Below, piece after piece: positions 37,716-47,753 of a DNA stretch of 64,000 nucleotides. Origin of the DNA: Gamsiella multidivaricata (taxonomy: Eukaryota > Mortierellomycota > Mortierellomycetes > Mortierellales > Mortierellaceae); the NCBI RefSeq assembly GCF_025024155.1, contig NW_026251722.1, positions 434,001 to 498,000 of the forward strand, written 5' to 3'. The notes beneath the pieces were generated by a model, which had not been told where the DNA came from, made no database searches, and saw only the letters and a program-made list of their open reading frames with translations. The translations under genes and the position numbers were made by a program. The stretch's first letter is position 1, and every line of letters begins with the position of its first letter.

Positions 37716-40082
37716 ATGGAATCACGCAGCAAGACACCCTCAGACAATCATCTATACGACACCTGCCATTATGAGGGCCCATCGCTTCATTTGGAGCATA
37801 CAAACATGCCTTCATGCACGCGGCACCCCCGCTGGATCACCATCGGCTGTATCATCTTTTCTATCATGCTGTCATATACTATTTACTTAAGTCAGAACCG
37901 GCAGCCTCGTGGAATTGGTTACTCGGACTTTGGACAGAAGTGGCAGTGGCAGTGGCCAGAGATGGATCCGTATAAGGTCATGACTCAAGAGGACAACGAG
38001 AACAGCAATATCTCTTCGGATAGTTTTCAAGCAACAAAAGGCCAAGGTAACCCAGATGGATCTTTAGGACCGAGGATGGGCGATGACAGCGTCAGTAGTA
38101 GGATGAACTCGGCGATAGCAAGACCGGGGATCAAGACTTGGGACATCGATGACCCTGCCCTCACACTCGCATACTTTTTCGGCTCACCAGAGTGGAAGAA
38201 CCAGACACTCCAACCTGCGTCCGATTTTGTGAACCTGCTTCGCGTACTCCGACCTGCCGACCACGCATTCTTCATCGCCTTGTTCATCAATCAAGCACCC
38301 CGTCCGCTGCAAACAGTGCTTGAGGACCGCAAGGGCACTTCGCCAAAGATTTCGACAGTACCCATCAAGGGCCATCATAATTGCGGTTCTTGGATTCCCA
38401 ACTATGTCGAGTTCCAGAACCAAGTCATGGATAAGACCCTGCCCTCACGATATACCATTCACACCTGCTCAAACACGGTTCGTCCTATGATACCAGCTAC
38501 TGGAATATCGACATTGGCGGTCCACGATCCACAACAACAGCAATACCAACCCTGCGGCAATGTGTTCTCGCAGATACTAGCTATGGCATCAGCGTTTGCT
38601 TGGTCCGTAGCCGAGTCCCGTGCATTTTTTTCCAATCCGGATCAACTCAAAGATCTGCGGGAGAGCTTCGAGCCGTCGTTGTTCCTGCACTGGACATCTC
38701 CGCCAGCAGCAGACAGTACAGCCAAAGTGGATACGGCGGACATGACTAGTCGCGACCTCGGTCAATTGTTTCAACTCCAAGACCCATTGTTTTCAAATCA
38801 TGAGGATGGCCACAGTGAAAACACGAATAGTTCTATTGGCAGTAATAACGGAGCACAGGATGGTCAAGTAGCGGATGAACAGCTGCAGGATCGACTCTGG
38901 GGGCTGAGGAGCAAGAGCAGAAATCGAGTCGGATTTGAGCGACAACTGACGCCCAATGACCCAGCGACGAGTGACCTTCCTCAGCAACGACGAGGCCGTC
39001 AGCGACGTCTGGGCCAGAGAACGAGTCCCACCCGAATGAAGAAACTAGTCGCTGCCCTTGACCAGGATGGCGTCGAGCTCGTCCTGGACCACGATATTCT
39101 GCCTCAATTCGTTAACACAACCAGGACCCTTCGTTTGTTCCTGAATCTGAGCCTGCCCCTCCCAGACCGCCTCATCCAACAGAGTCATGACCGTCTTCGC
39201 CTTCAAAACAACGAGGCCATCGACGGAGCCAACCTCGGGTCGGTCAATCTTGTTCGTGCGCGCGCTCCCACCATCCACGCACCCTCCGCGCATGGCTCGC
39301 TCTTCACTTTCGCCTCTGCATCCTCACTCTCGTCCGCGACCGCGTCCCACGAATTCATATCGGCCGCATTCCACACCGCGATTCACGACGAGCGTGACGT
39401 ATCCAGGACTCATGCCGTCCCAAAGACCTTCGGTTGCCTTCTCGATATCCTGATTCAGCCAAAGATCGAGCTCCAGCAGCTGATCCACCCTTATGCCACC
39501 CTGTTCAAACTCCCGGCCATCTTCTCCATTGGCATCTACATCCGTCCAGGACAGTCTGGCGCGGGATTAGAACAGCAAGACCGAGTGAACAAATCATGGA
39601 AGTCTATCTCCAATGACCGCAAAGCAATCGTGGATCGATACATGACCTGCGCCCGCCAAATTGCTCGAGAATTTGCTCCAAAGCGTAAGGGTCAAAAGGT
39701 CATCTTTGTCGCCGTCTCCGAAGACCCTGGTATGGTCAGGGTCATGGAATCGCAAGAAGAATGGGATGAGGAGGTCATTGCGCCCAAATGGATATTGCCA
39801 AAGGACCGGAGCCAAACCAAGCAGCCACAACACCCTTCGATATCGAAGCAACAGCAGGCCGTACTCGAAAGCTGGATCCTCAGCAAGACCGACTTCCAGG
39901 TCGTCTCGGATCACTCGGACTTTGCAAAAGTGACAGTGTGGAGGACAAGGCGCGAGGGACGAAGTATCGTGATCCGCGAGAACGATGCGATCGAGCAAGA
40001 AATGGCGAGCAGGAAGGGATACGTCGGCATGCTCGACTGTGGAATCCTCCTCAAAAACCTCATCGTCACTGAGACAGAATAG
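37716..40082 (+). CDS. type II membrane protein, possible Golgi glycosyltransferase
   Basis: A single uninterrupted exon of 788 aa. The start is the ATG in ACCAAATGG at 37716; the frame is open further upstream, but only through T-rich leader DNA without an ATG. A short cytosolic tail, one membrane anchor (about residues 38-58, ITIGCIIFSIMLSYTIYL) and a large lumenal part give Golgi-enzyme topology. In the C-terminal third, FSIGIYIRPGQ (about 600), KVIFVAVSEDPGMVRV (about 660), FQVVSDHSDFAKV (about 720) and a GMLDCGILLKNLIVTE end are spaced like the nucleotide-sugar binding motifs of fucosyltransferase-like families (NodZ/GT23/GT37 type). The resemblance is by pattern only, so substrate and activity are unproven. 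The middle is Ser/Gln-rich and disordered. Confidence 0.5.
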   Translation: MESRSKTPSDNHLYDTCHYEGPSLHLEHTNMPSCTRHPRWITIGCIIFSIMLSYTIYLSQNRQPRGIGYSDFGQKWQWQWPEMDPYKVMTQEDNENSNISSDSFQATKGQGNPDGSLGPRMGDDSVSSRMNSAIARPGIKTWDIDDPALTLAYFFGSPEWKNQTLQPASDFVNLLRVLRPADHAFFIALFINQAPRPLQTVLEDRKGTSPKISTVPIKGHHNCGSWIPNYVEFQNQVMDKTLPSRYTIHTCSNTVRPMIPATGISTLAVHDPQQQQYQPCGNVFSQILAMASAFAWSVAESRAFFSNPDQLKDLRESFEPSLFLHWTSPPAADSTAKVDTADMTSRDLGQLFQLQDPLFSNHEDGHSENTNSSIGSNNGAQDGQVADEQLQDRLWGLRSKSRNRVGFERQLTPNDPATSDLPQQRRGRQRRLGQRTSPTRMKKLVAALDQDGVELVLDHDILPQFVNTTRTLRLFLNLSLPLPDRLIQQSHDRLRLQNNEAIDGANLGSVNLVRARAPTIHAPSAHGSLFTFASASSLSSATASHEFISAAFHTAIHDERDVSRTHAVPKTFGCLLDILIQPKIELQQLIHPYATLFKLPAIFSIGIYIRPGQSGAGLEQQDRVNKSWKSISNDRKAIVDRYMTCARQIAREFAPKRKGQKVIFVAVSEDPGMVRVMESQEEWDEEVIAPKWILPKDRSQTKQPQHPSISKQQQAVLESWILSKTDFQVVSDHSDFAKVTVWRTRREGRSIVIRENDAIEQEMASRKGYVGMLDCGILLKNLIVTETE

Positions 40083-40308
40083 TCTAGCATTCCATGCCCT
40101 TTACCAGAAAGTTTGGGCTATATACATATTCCTCTTTGTTCAAATGCATCCTTCTTTTCGTTCACAAAAAATTATAAATTATCCACCTAGGAATATCCTA
40201 ATATATACCATCCCTGGCAACATAACAAACGAAAACACGTTTTTCAAACGCATCATAAAAAGGTTTGAAATGTTCGCAGGAGATTTATTCAAATTCCCAA
40301 GAAGTATT

Positions 40309-42015
40309 TTAACGGGAGGTGTTGGCAATGGAGACCTTGGCACCCTTGGCGCCCTGCTTGGAGAACTTGGGCTGTCCACGGGCAGCGCTGGAGGCGTTCT
40401 ATTATTATTAATAATAGCAAAAAAAGAGATAAAGTAAAGAATTCATGATTAGTTCACACTGCACTGCATCGTCCCGGCCTCGAAACAATCCTCGATTAAA
40501 GCAACACCAGCGATCTGACACGCACCTTAGCCTTCTCAGACTTCTTCTGGGCATCCTCAGCCTTCTTCTTCTCCTTGCTATCACGGAGGGCGGCAGCACG
40601 GGCAGCAGCACGGACCTCGGGCTTCTGGTTGCGCTTGGCGCGGATGGCCTCCCAGGAAGCACCGACGACAGCACGCTGGTGCTTGACAGTGCGGCGGGTG
40701 CGCTTCTTGGCAACCTCCTCAGAGATACCCTTCTTGTGCATGCGGCGGAAGAGGACGGTCCAGGAGATCTTGCGGGGGTTCTTGCGCTGCAAGAAGAGGG
40801 ACTCGGCCTTACCGTTGACGAAACGGAACGACTATTTTTTTTTTTTTTTTTTTTTGGAACAGGAGGGTCGTATGAGATAACCGCGTCTTAATATGATGAT
40901 CAATTGTCGGTTCCGTTCGTGAGTTGAGTGTCGAATATGTAGCAATATGCTGTTTCCGTTTTAACTGTTGTAATGAAGCTATTTGTCCGATTGATCGCGT
41001 TATATGAGGTACATCATGATTACAGCCTTCGATAGCATGCTCTTAAGCATTCCTATGTTGTCGACAAGCGCGTCCTGGTGCATCCGACTCCTTTGTATGG
41101 GAACCACTTCCTAGTCCCAAAAAAAAAAAGGAAGCCGTCGTCCATGCTAAACGTCGCTTTGATTTTCGCCTCTGATATGTCGCGTATCGGTCCCAGGCGG
41201 TAGAAAGTATGTCCATGATGCGATCGTAATTCATCGCCGACGTATTGCTTTACGTACCCTGCTGTCGACGCGGACGTAAATCTTGCCCTTGCCGGGGTAG
41301 ATCTTGGCTCCAGAGAAGGCACAAATCTCGATCCTGATGAGCAAGGGAAAGGAATGGAGAGACAGAGAGCGTCAGGAAACTGAAGCAGTACAGCGATTTT
41401 CAGTACGAACGAGTAGATGGAAGGGGGGCGACGTCCGCGTGATGTTGGCGAAGTCCTGTCTGATCCTGCTATTGATAACTCATAACTGTGAGGACACCGG
41501 CAGAGTCCTGTCACCAGGCGGTCTGACATCAAGGCCACGGTGTCAAGCTCGCCAACCTTGCCTCTACGCTCTTTAAAAAATAGTCCATTCATGATGCTGT
41601 TTGTTGACGTCCTGGGTCGAGTTGGTTATAGTTCTGTTGATGTGCCATGGATCAAAGGTTCCACTGAGATGTCATCAATCATAATGTCGAACCAATATTA
41701 CATCCTGCGCACGCTCAGCTCTGGGTTGGCTTCGTCTCAATAGTTTTGCTAGTAAGCACTCAATTGGTGCTGCCTCCCTCCCTTCAGTCGATTGCCATGA
41801 TGTCGTTCAACAAGTACACCATCAGATGCAAAGTTGATGTCGAAAAAAGGATATTCGCCTGCTCGTAGAAGAATGCTGCCGCCAGTTGCCGAATGACATG
41901 GTGACGAATTGCTAGCGATATTCGTGTCTAATGGTGAACAATGTCGATCGATGGATGGATGCCCGTGTTGGATGGTGATTTCCCTGGATCTCTTTGGCAC
42001 AAGGTATTACTTCAT
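40309..42015 (-). CDS. RPL24: 60S ribosomal protein L24 (eL24)
   Basis: Four exons on the minus strand (42015-42011, 41333-41258, 40831-40526, 40398-40309) encode 158 aa. The protein reads [19 protein letters not shown], then [19 protein letters not shown], the [18 protein letters not shown] core, [17 protein letters not shown], and a basic Ala/Lys tail, all typical of eL24 in the large cytosolic ribosomal subunit. Exons 2-4 are certain. Exon 1 is inferred: the second exon begins in phase 2 with G ATC GAG, so five coding bases (ATGAA) are needed. The only matching ATGAA|GTAATA upstream is at 42015-42011, giving a 677-nt first intron. Start-proximal introns are common in fungal ribosomal protein genes. 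Exon 3 is preceded by a ~22-T polypyrimidine tract. Confidence 0.88.
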
Positions 42016-42590
42016 TTTTGGACTGAGAATAAATTCGAAAAGGAAGATCCATTGTGGGCGTGCTCCGCCCTGTACTTTATCTTCAGTAGGGCCCTTAATT
42101 TATGTTCACCAGAGTCAGTACCATGCCATATATATATTACTATATGGGCCATTTGTAATCTGCAGTTGTGAGAAGGCGGGTGAGTAGAAAAGGAAAGAGA
42201 GAGGAAAAGAGAGAGAGGGAAAGAGAGAGAGGGAAAAGGCGTCTACAGTCTAAAAGCCTATGGCGCCATTATTTTCTCGTCGGCCGCCCACTCCTGACAT
42301 GAAATACATTATCTTACAGCAGTTTTTCGCCGCCCCAGTCTAGGTGGTTTATGAGAACAGTGATCAGTCACTGCAAGATACGAATGAAATAATAGTTAGA
42401 TCTCGGGGCCTTAAAAGTAACATCATTCCGCACATCCCTGACCCACTCCTTTCCTCATCCACTCCCCTATCAGCCCTCAAGCACTGTCGCATATCCTTAA
42501 CGTGAGTCTTGAATGCTTCTGCAAATGGATACATATACCAAATTTGATACTCATTAACTGTCTACTTTGACTTGGTCTTTATCGTACCAG
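42016..42590. other. divergent spacer between eL24 and the XPG-like ORF
   Basis: 575 bases between divergent start codons. It carries a GA-rich repeat (GAGAGAGGAAA-type units, 42190-42240). An acceptor-like TCGTACCAG ends immediately before the ATG at 42591, suggesting that a leader intron may end there. No terminal inverted repeat recognised. Confidence 0.45.
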
Positions 42591-44192
42591 ATGGGAGTCA
42601 CTGGGCTACCCAAAGCTATAAAAGACACCGAAGGAACGCTAGCTTATGATCTGCAGAGCAAGAAAGTTCATGTCGATGTCTTGAGTCTGTACTTTGGATT
42701 CTTGCAAACAAGGACCTTCAAAGTGACGTGTAAAAGAGTCGCCAAGGAAGCGAGATCTGAGGCAACGGCTACGACAACTACCAGCGCATCAGCGCCTTCC
42801 ATTCTAACAGAAACGACGACCTTTCTCGCAGTGCCCACAGCCCCCGCAGTGCTCACAGCCCCCGCAGTCTCCACAGCCTCAGCAGCACAAGACGCGCCTT
42901 CTGCTGCAGACGCCAGCACTAGCAGGAGAAGCGGCATCAAGCAGCGCGCCCTGAGTTTCTCCGAGGCTCCATCCAAGCGAGGAAAGGCTTGCTCTAGTTA
43001 TGCGAGCGAGATACAGGCTACCGGAGTGCAACATCCTGCACTGTTCATTGGCCCTAATGGACGATTGACACCAGACCGACCTGGAACAACAGAGCAGGTA
43101 ATTAAATGTGCCAATGGTTTCGTATCAGCTTACGCAGCATAGCAACCAAGTGCTGACACATGTTCTGTTGCTTCGTTTATCGGCCCCGCCTCATCTCTAG
43201 TCACAGAACTACGGCCACATAGCGCATGATCTCAACAAAATCATGTCAAAGCACTTTGGCAAATCGACAACAGTTTTACACTTTGACGGAAAGGCCTCGA
43301 TACAAAAGTCTCAAGAGCGACAAGATCGGGCCATATCCCTCAGCAACCGGATCAAGACTCTGAAGGCGCGAGCTGACAACGCCATAGGAAAAAACAGCGG
43401 CTCTTTGGCCCCCCTGTACAAGCAATGTCGAAACGCGTACAAGACATCCAAGCAGCGCTGGCAGACATAAGAAATGGGCTGGAGCCCTTGGAGTGGCACA
43501 CCTGTGAATGTCCCTTCCAAGCAGACACGCACATTGCCGAGTTATATCAAGCTGATAATAATAAAGACGACCTCGCAATCATTACCGCCGACAGTGATAT
43601 GATGGTATATCAAGGTGTTAGAGAAATCACTATACCCGTCGGAAAGTACCGAGAGCTTACCACGTACAAGAAGGCTGACCTGCTCGAGTCTCTGGACCTC
43701 GCATACGACCGTGAGCTGTTGCTGGCATCAATCGTTACTAAGAACGACTACTCTAAGGCACTCCCGTGGCACGGCTTCCAAAGAAACACCAAGATCATCC
43801 GAGAGATGAGGACCGAGACCGGAGCAGGCGATGGATCAACAATGGACGCGCCAGGATCCAAGACGACTGAGGCTGAGATTATCAAGGAGCTGATTCAAGA
43901 GTATTTGCAACGGGCGAGAGGAGGACAAAAAAAGGGTGTGGACGACTACACCCACGCCATTTCGGCTTTCGTTCAAGTGCGTGAGGACTACCTTGACTCC
44001 GCTACGCCATCGTGCACGACCCACGAGAGAATACTGGGCATACTCCAGAAGCTCGAGAAGTGCAAGCTGCAAAGGAGAAATATGACTCGAGCCTTGCGGA
44101 CAAATCCTCCAGCCGATACACTCACCAGCGACACTTCTGCAGGCTTGGCGTTTTCTTCCCCTGTCCGGCACAGCCTGCAGACGCCTGGATAG
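42591..44192 (+). CDS. XPG/FEN-1-like nuclease-fold protein (accessory)
   Basis: The start MGVTGLPKAIK resembles the XPG/FEN-1 N-terminus (MGIxGL), followed by VHVDVLSLYFGFL (expected first metal-binding Asp) and, after exon 2, TVLHFDGKASIQK. The later frame has CECPFQADTHIAEL (XPG-I-like Glu/Asp box), LAIITADSDMMVYQG (paired Asp of the I-domain) and IVTKNDYSKALPWHGFQRN, a helix-hairpin-type region. Exon 1 42591-43097 joins exon 2 at 43201. The frame then changes between 43415 and 43472: either a short 56-nt intron (GTACAAG to ATAAG, giving 480 aa in total) or a frameshift. The frame ends at TAG 44190-44192. The Ala/Thr-rich insert at about 70-125 is unusual. It is not a canonical FEN1 and resembles lineage-specific fungal proteins. 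It lies in a block with the following Fanzor-like ORF. Confidence 0.5.
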
Positions 44193-46290
44193 CAGATGAT
44201 TCTTCAGACCCGACGCCGTCGCCGCAGACACGAGAAAGGGAACGCCCAGCAACGGAGAAAGCGACGCCCCAAAGGCAAAACAAGACGTAAAAAAGCCCGG
44301 GAGGCAAAATGGAGACGAAGCAGGTATGATTGCCGTATGACTTTGTTGCGAGTTCAAATTCATTACGTCCTTTTACAGCTTTGTCGCTTTGATACAATCA
44401 TATTATTGATTTTATTTTATTTTATTTTATTTTTGGGACTATCCCTTAGTACAAGAGCAGGAACGGCTCGTTATTCCCCTCGTGTTGTCGTGGACGTCAG
44501 CCAGTCATGCCCGGTTGACAAGGTCGCATTGAAAAAGATGTCCACCGAGGAACCGCGCCCGCGGAAGAAGAAGCACGGAAGCATGGATGATAATCCTAAG
44601 GCCACGAGTGAAATCAAGACGAAACCCAAGAAGGACGAGGAAAATGATGAAAAAGCGGAGAGGCGAGCCGGAGCTAACCTGACTAAGCACCTGTTCGGGG
44701 AGGCTTTCAAGACTACCAAAATGACTGCAGGATCGATCACAGGATGCCTGCACCGCGTCACGAAGCTGAGCGTAGCCCAGACCAAGATCGTCGCGGAACG
44801 CATCATGAGCCAAACTCGTATTCTCGTGTTTAAAGCGCTTGAACTTTTTCTCTACAAGGAGGTCAGAGTCGCCACCATATCCAATTCAGATCAAGCGCGC
44901 TCAACACCAGACCAGAACTTGGGCATTGATGAAGCAAATGGATCAGGAATCCAGGAGGAGGTCTGCACTGCCACTGCATGCAACCCAGAACAAGCGCGCC
45001 TGGCACCAGAACATAATATGGACATTGATGTCAATCAAGCGAGTGCTCCGGAAGTCCAGCACAAGGAGGACAAGAACGCAGACCCACTTGATCTCATTCT
45101 GCACAAGGCACATGGAGAAACTATCATCAGAAATCTGATCTCTTTGATTCTGAATGGTCCAGTAGCGCCCCGCGGGAGACCACCTAAAGACTCGGCGGCA
45201 ATTCAGGCGAAAACAATTGCGCGCTCGATTTATGACGATTTCCTGAGCGTTCTTTCAGATTGCGCACCGACAAAGGACTGCCAAGATATACCCCTGAGCG
45301 TCATCCAGGCGGAACTGGCGGTGGAGGTCCGGACCGCGGTTCGGGAGCATTTTCAGACTGCCCAAGTTCATTGTGAACAAGGTAACATTTCCACTGTCCG
45401 GAACAAGATATATCTCGCGTCGATTTGCTTCTCCGCTGTGAACTTACGTTTATTTCTTGTTTCTATTAGCTGAAGCGTGCTCGTTTATTCACGGATGATA
45501 TATCTCCAGTTGAGGATGACGAGAGCTCCGACGGCGATAAACAGAAAGACAAGGTGTCATTTAAGAAGGGACACATCCAAATTTGGTGGAGGTACTTTCT
45601 CCGTGTGCCGTCGAAGTTGGGAGACTCTTTCATCTTGTGCTCTGAGGCTGCCATTCTTTCACTTCTTTGGGGCAATTCAAATTCAAAGACGCACCCTACG
45701 CGGCATATCATGGAATCTCAAGTCTGCTCTTCCGAGACGGCTCACGAACTTGCATCAGAGAAATATGGGGAGCTTTTCCGACTACTGTTTATCGGAGACA
45801 AGGTCGAGATCAAGGCGGTTCCCCTCAAGAACCAGACTTCATATGGCAAGAAAACAACGACCATGAACCGATTGCTGAAGGACCATCCAAACACATACGG
45901 CCAAGCTGCACTCGATGGGTACATGAAGAGGATCTTTGCAAATCACAAGGCTAGGAAGCAAGCAGCTGCCGAAGGCACGGAGCCCCCCGTGCCCCCCGAC
46001 CTCTCAAGTAATGACAGCGTCAAGGAGCACTATGCCATCAGCAATATGATGAGAACAGACGGAGTCCAGCTCCACCTAATGGCATTTGACATACGACGAC
46101 GTTGGCATTCATCCAAATTTAAGGCGCGGATCCCGGAGATTACATCGCGGTTTCCTAACAAAGGGTCTCTCGCAAAGGCTTTCGATCAAGACCTTCAGAA
46201 TGTTGTGGTCGTGGGGGTGGACCCCGGTGAAGTACTTTCAGCATCATTTTGTGCGCTGGACCCCCTCCGCCGACCCCAGCAAGAATAACT
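44193..46290 (+). pseudogene. Fanzor/TnpB-like RuvC protein, 3'-truncated and frame-disrupted
   Basis: It begins CAGATGATTCTTCAG right after the TAG of the XPG-like ORF and in the same frame. The N-terminus is extremely basic (TRRRRRRHEKGNAQQRRKR), read through a clear T-rich 126-nt intron (44324-44449) whose length keeps frame. A helical middle follows to 45381. The next intron (GTAACA to TATTAG, 45382-45469) leaves the frame off by one relative to the strongly coding continuation beginning LKRARLFTDDISPVE, so a 1-nt indel or a weak alternative donor must be invoked. The last exon has IWWRYFLRVP, MMRTDGVQLHLMAFDIRRRW and VVVVGVDPGEVLSASFCALDP, which looks like the RTDG and RuvC-I (DPG) blocks of Fanzor/TnpB. 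The frame stops at 46290. The RuvC-II, zinc-ribbon and RuvC-III parts are absent, replaced by an antisense pseudogene. The catalytic fragment is therefore unlikely to be active. Confidence 0.55.
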
Positions 46291-46352
46291 GTACTGGCCA
46301 TATCAGTTAAAATTTATCCTAGGTGACTGTCTCTCTTTCCAGTTGAGACGGT

Positions 46353-47172
46353 CTAAGGGATAGAACCCCCAGCGCGACGCGCTTCGTATTCGGCGAAGTC
46401 TGATATACTCAGGCGTACCTCTTCCAACGTCGGCCCCGTACCATCGACCAATAAATGATCTACAAGCACTCACACGCCCATATCGACCATATGTGGCACG
46501 ACCTCGTACTCCAGACCTTCGGTATCCATTTTGACAACCACGGAATCTCGCAGTAATATATTCTGGAGTAACCATCTCGAGATACAGATATCGAGTCAAA
46601 TCCGTACAGTTATGTCTCGGTTTAATGGTATCAGGATGATTAGTGTGAGTGGATGAATTCCAATGATCGTTGTCGGCGTTGACACTGTTGAGGGAGAAGC
46701 TGCGTAATCGCGTTCTTGACATCCACAATAGTAGACGAGAAGGCGTTGACCTTGGCCTTGACAAACGTATTTGTTGAGCACAGGATTGACCTTTGACAAA
46801 TAGGTCTCACCAGATTACAAGACGCCATCAATGTCTTATCCGACCAGTGGGATAAGTCGCTGAGACGAGGTGCCGCGCGAGGGGACATACACAGCTTGCT
46901 CGTATGTCGGCCGCTTTGGACAAGGAAGCTCCGAATGTTTCATAAACACTTCCAGACATTCAGCGCTGTTGACTCCGAGGTCGACAAGGATGAAACGAGG
47001 CCTTGGTGTTATTTCTGCTAGTGCCATTGCCATCCCAGGTTTTTTTGGAGCTCAGGCTGAGATAGCTGACGAGCAAGAGGAAAACTCGGGCGACAGAGAA
47101 GAAATTTCGAGCGGGAGTACGAGTGAAGCAACTGAGGCTTTCCCAAGCGAAAATTCCGCTCGTCGATAGCAC
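46353..47172 (-). pseudogene. FkbM-family methyltransferase pseudogene (membrane-anchored type)
   Basis: Conserved blocks of an FkbM SAM-dependent methyltransferase appear in order on the minus strand but in different frames. A signal-anchor-like VARVFLLLVSYLSLSS lies near 47095-47050. The SAM-binding start RFILVDLGVNSAECLEVF is near 47000-46945. NPVLNKYVCQ is near 46788, then FSSTIVDVKNAITQL near 46740, SLNSVNADNDHWNSSTHTNH near 46695-46640, VVVKMDTEGLEYEVVPHMVD near 46540-46485, then GV-stop-VLVDHLLVDGTGP. The stop (TGA near 46474-46472) falls where family members usually have Trp. At least four frame changes plus this nonsense codon argue for a decayed gene rather than introns, because the gaps lack splice sites. 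The 5' boundary is uncertain. Confidence 0.7.
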
Positions 47173-47753
47173 TGGTTACTCCTCCTGCCTTGCATGCTTG
47201 TGTTCATGACGGATATTTGCGTACTTTGATACTCGTGTTTTGAGGCCGACCCTCAGTATTCTTGCTAGAACAGGTGCTCTGTACTCCCACAATCTAGCGT
47301 AAGGCTAGCTCCATTTTCTCCCTGCTTGGTCGCGTATGGAAGGCCAGGACAGATATAGCGCTATCGATCAAAATCGAGCATACTAAACTAAACGTAGAGG
47401 ATGCACCATGCAATCTTTTCTTGGCCAGAGACCCTTAGTAGGTGGGGCCTGCCTCCATTACCTTGCTCAGTGAGCAAGTGGTGACCCAAGGTACTCGTCG
47501 GGGGGCGTTATGGCCGTGTTATCCAGGATAACGCCTGTTACCTGTTCTTTCCTCTCAGACACGTTCCTGCTGCATTCCTAGCTATCAGAATATCCACATC
47601 GTCAATCTACTGCACAACTCTTTGGTAAACTCTTATTTATTTTAAAATTAGATGGCAGATGCTAGATAGAAGCGATTAGGGGACAAAAGAGAAGGAAGAG
47701 AAGGAGTAGTGTAGATTATATTGTACAGAAGTTGGAAGGGGATATCCCTGTCT
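47173..47753. other. spacer between the accessory island and AUR1
   Basis: 581 bases without a recognisable gene. The AUR1 stop codon lies at its right edge on the minus strand. No inverted repeat or target-site duplication matching the left side of the island was recognised by eye. Confidence 0.4.

Noticed and set aside
43836..44363. Minus-strand ORF opposite the XPG-like gene
   Set aside because: Antisense shadow of a better supported plus-strand coding region.
46303..46764. 153-codon uninterrupted minus-strand frame
   Set aside because: It covers only one frame of the FkbM-like pseudogene; the conserved blocks move to other frames, so it is not an intact gene.
42180..47640. Terminal inverted repeats or target-site duplication bounding the accessory island
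   Set aside because: Nothing convincing by eye; GA-rich DNA at both ends is simple sequence, not an inverted repeat.
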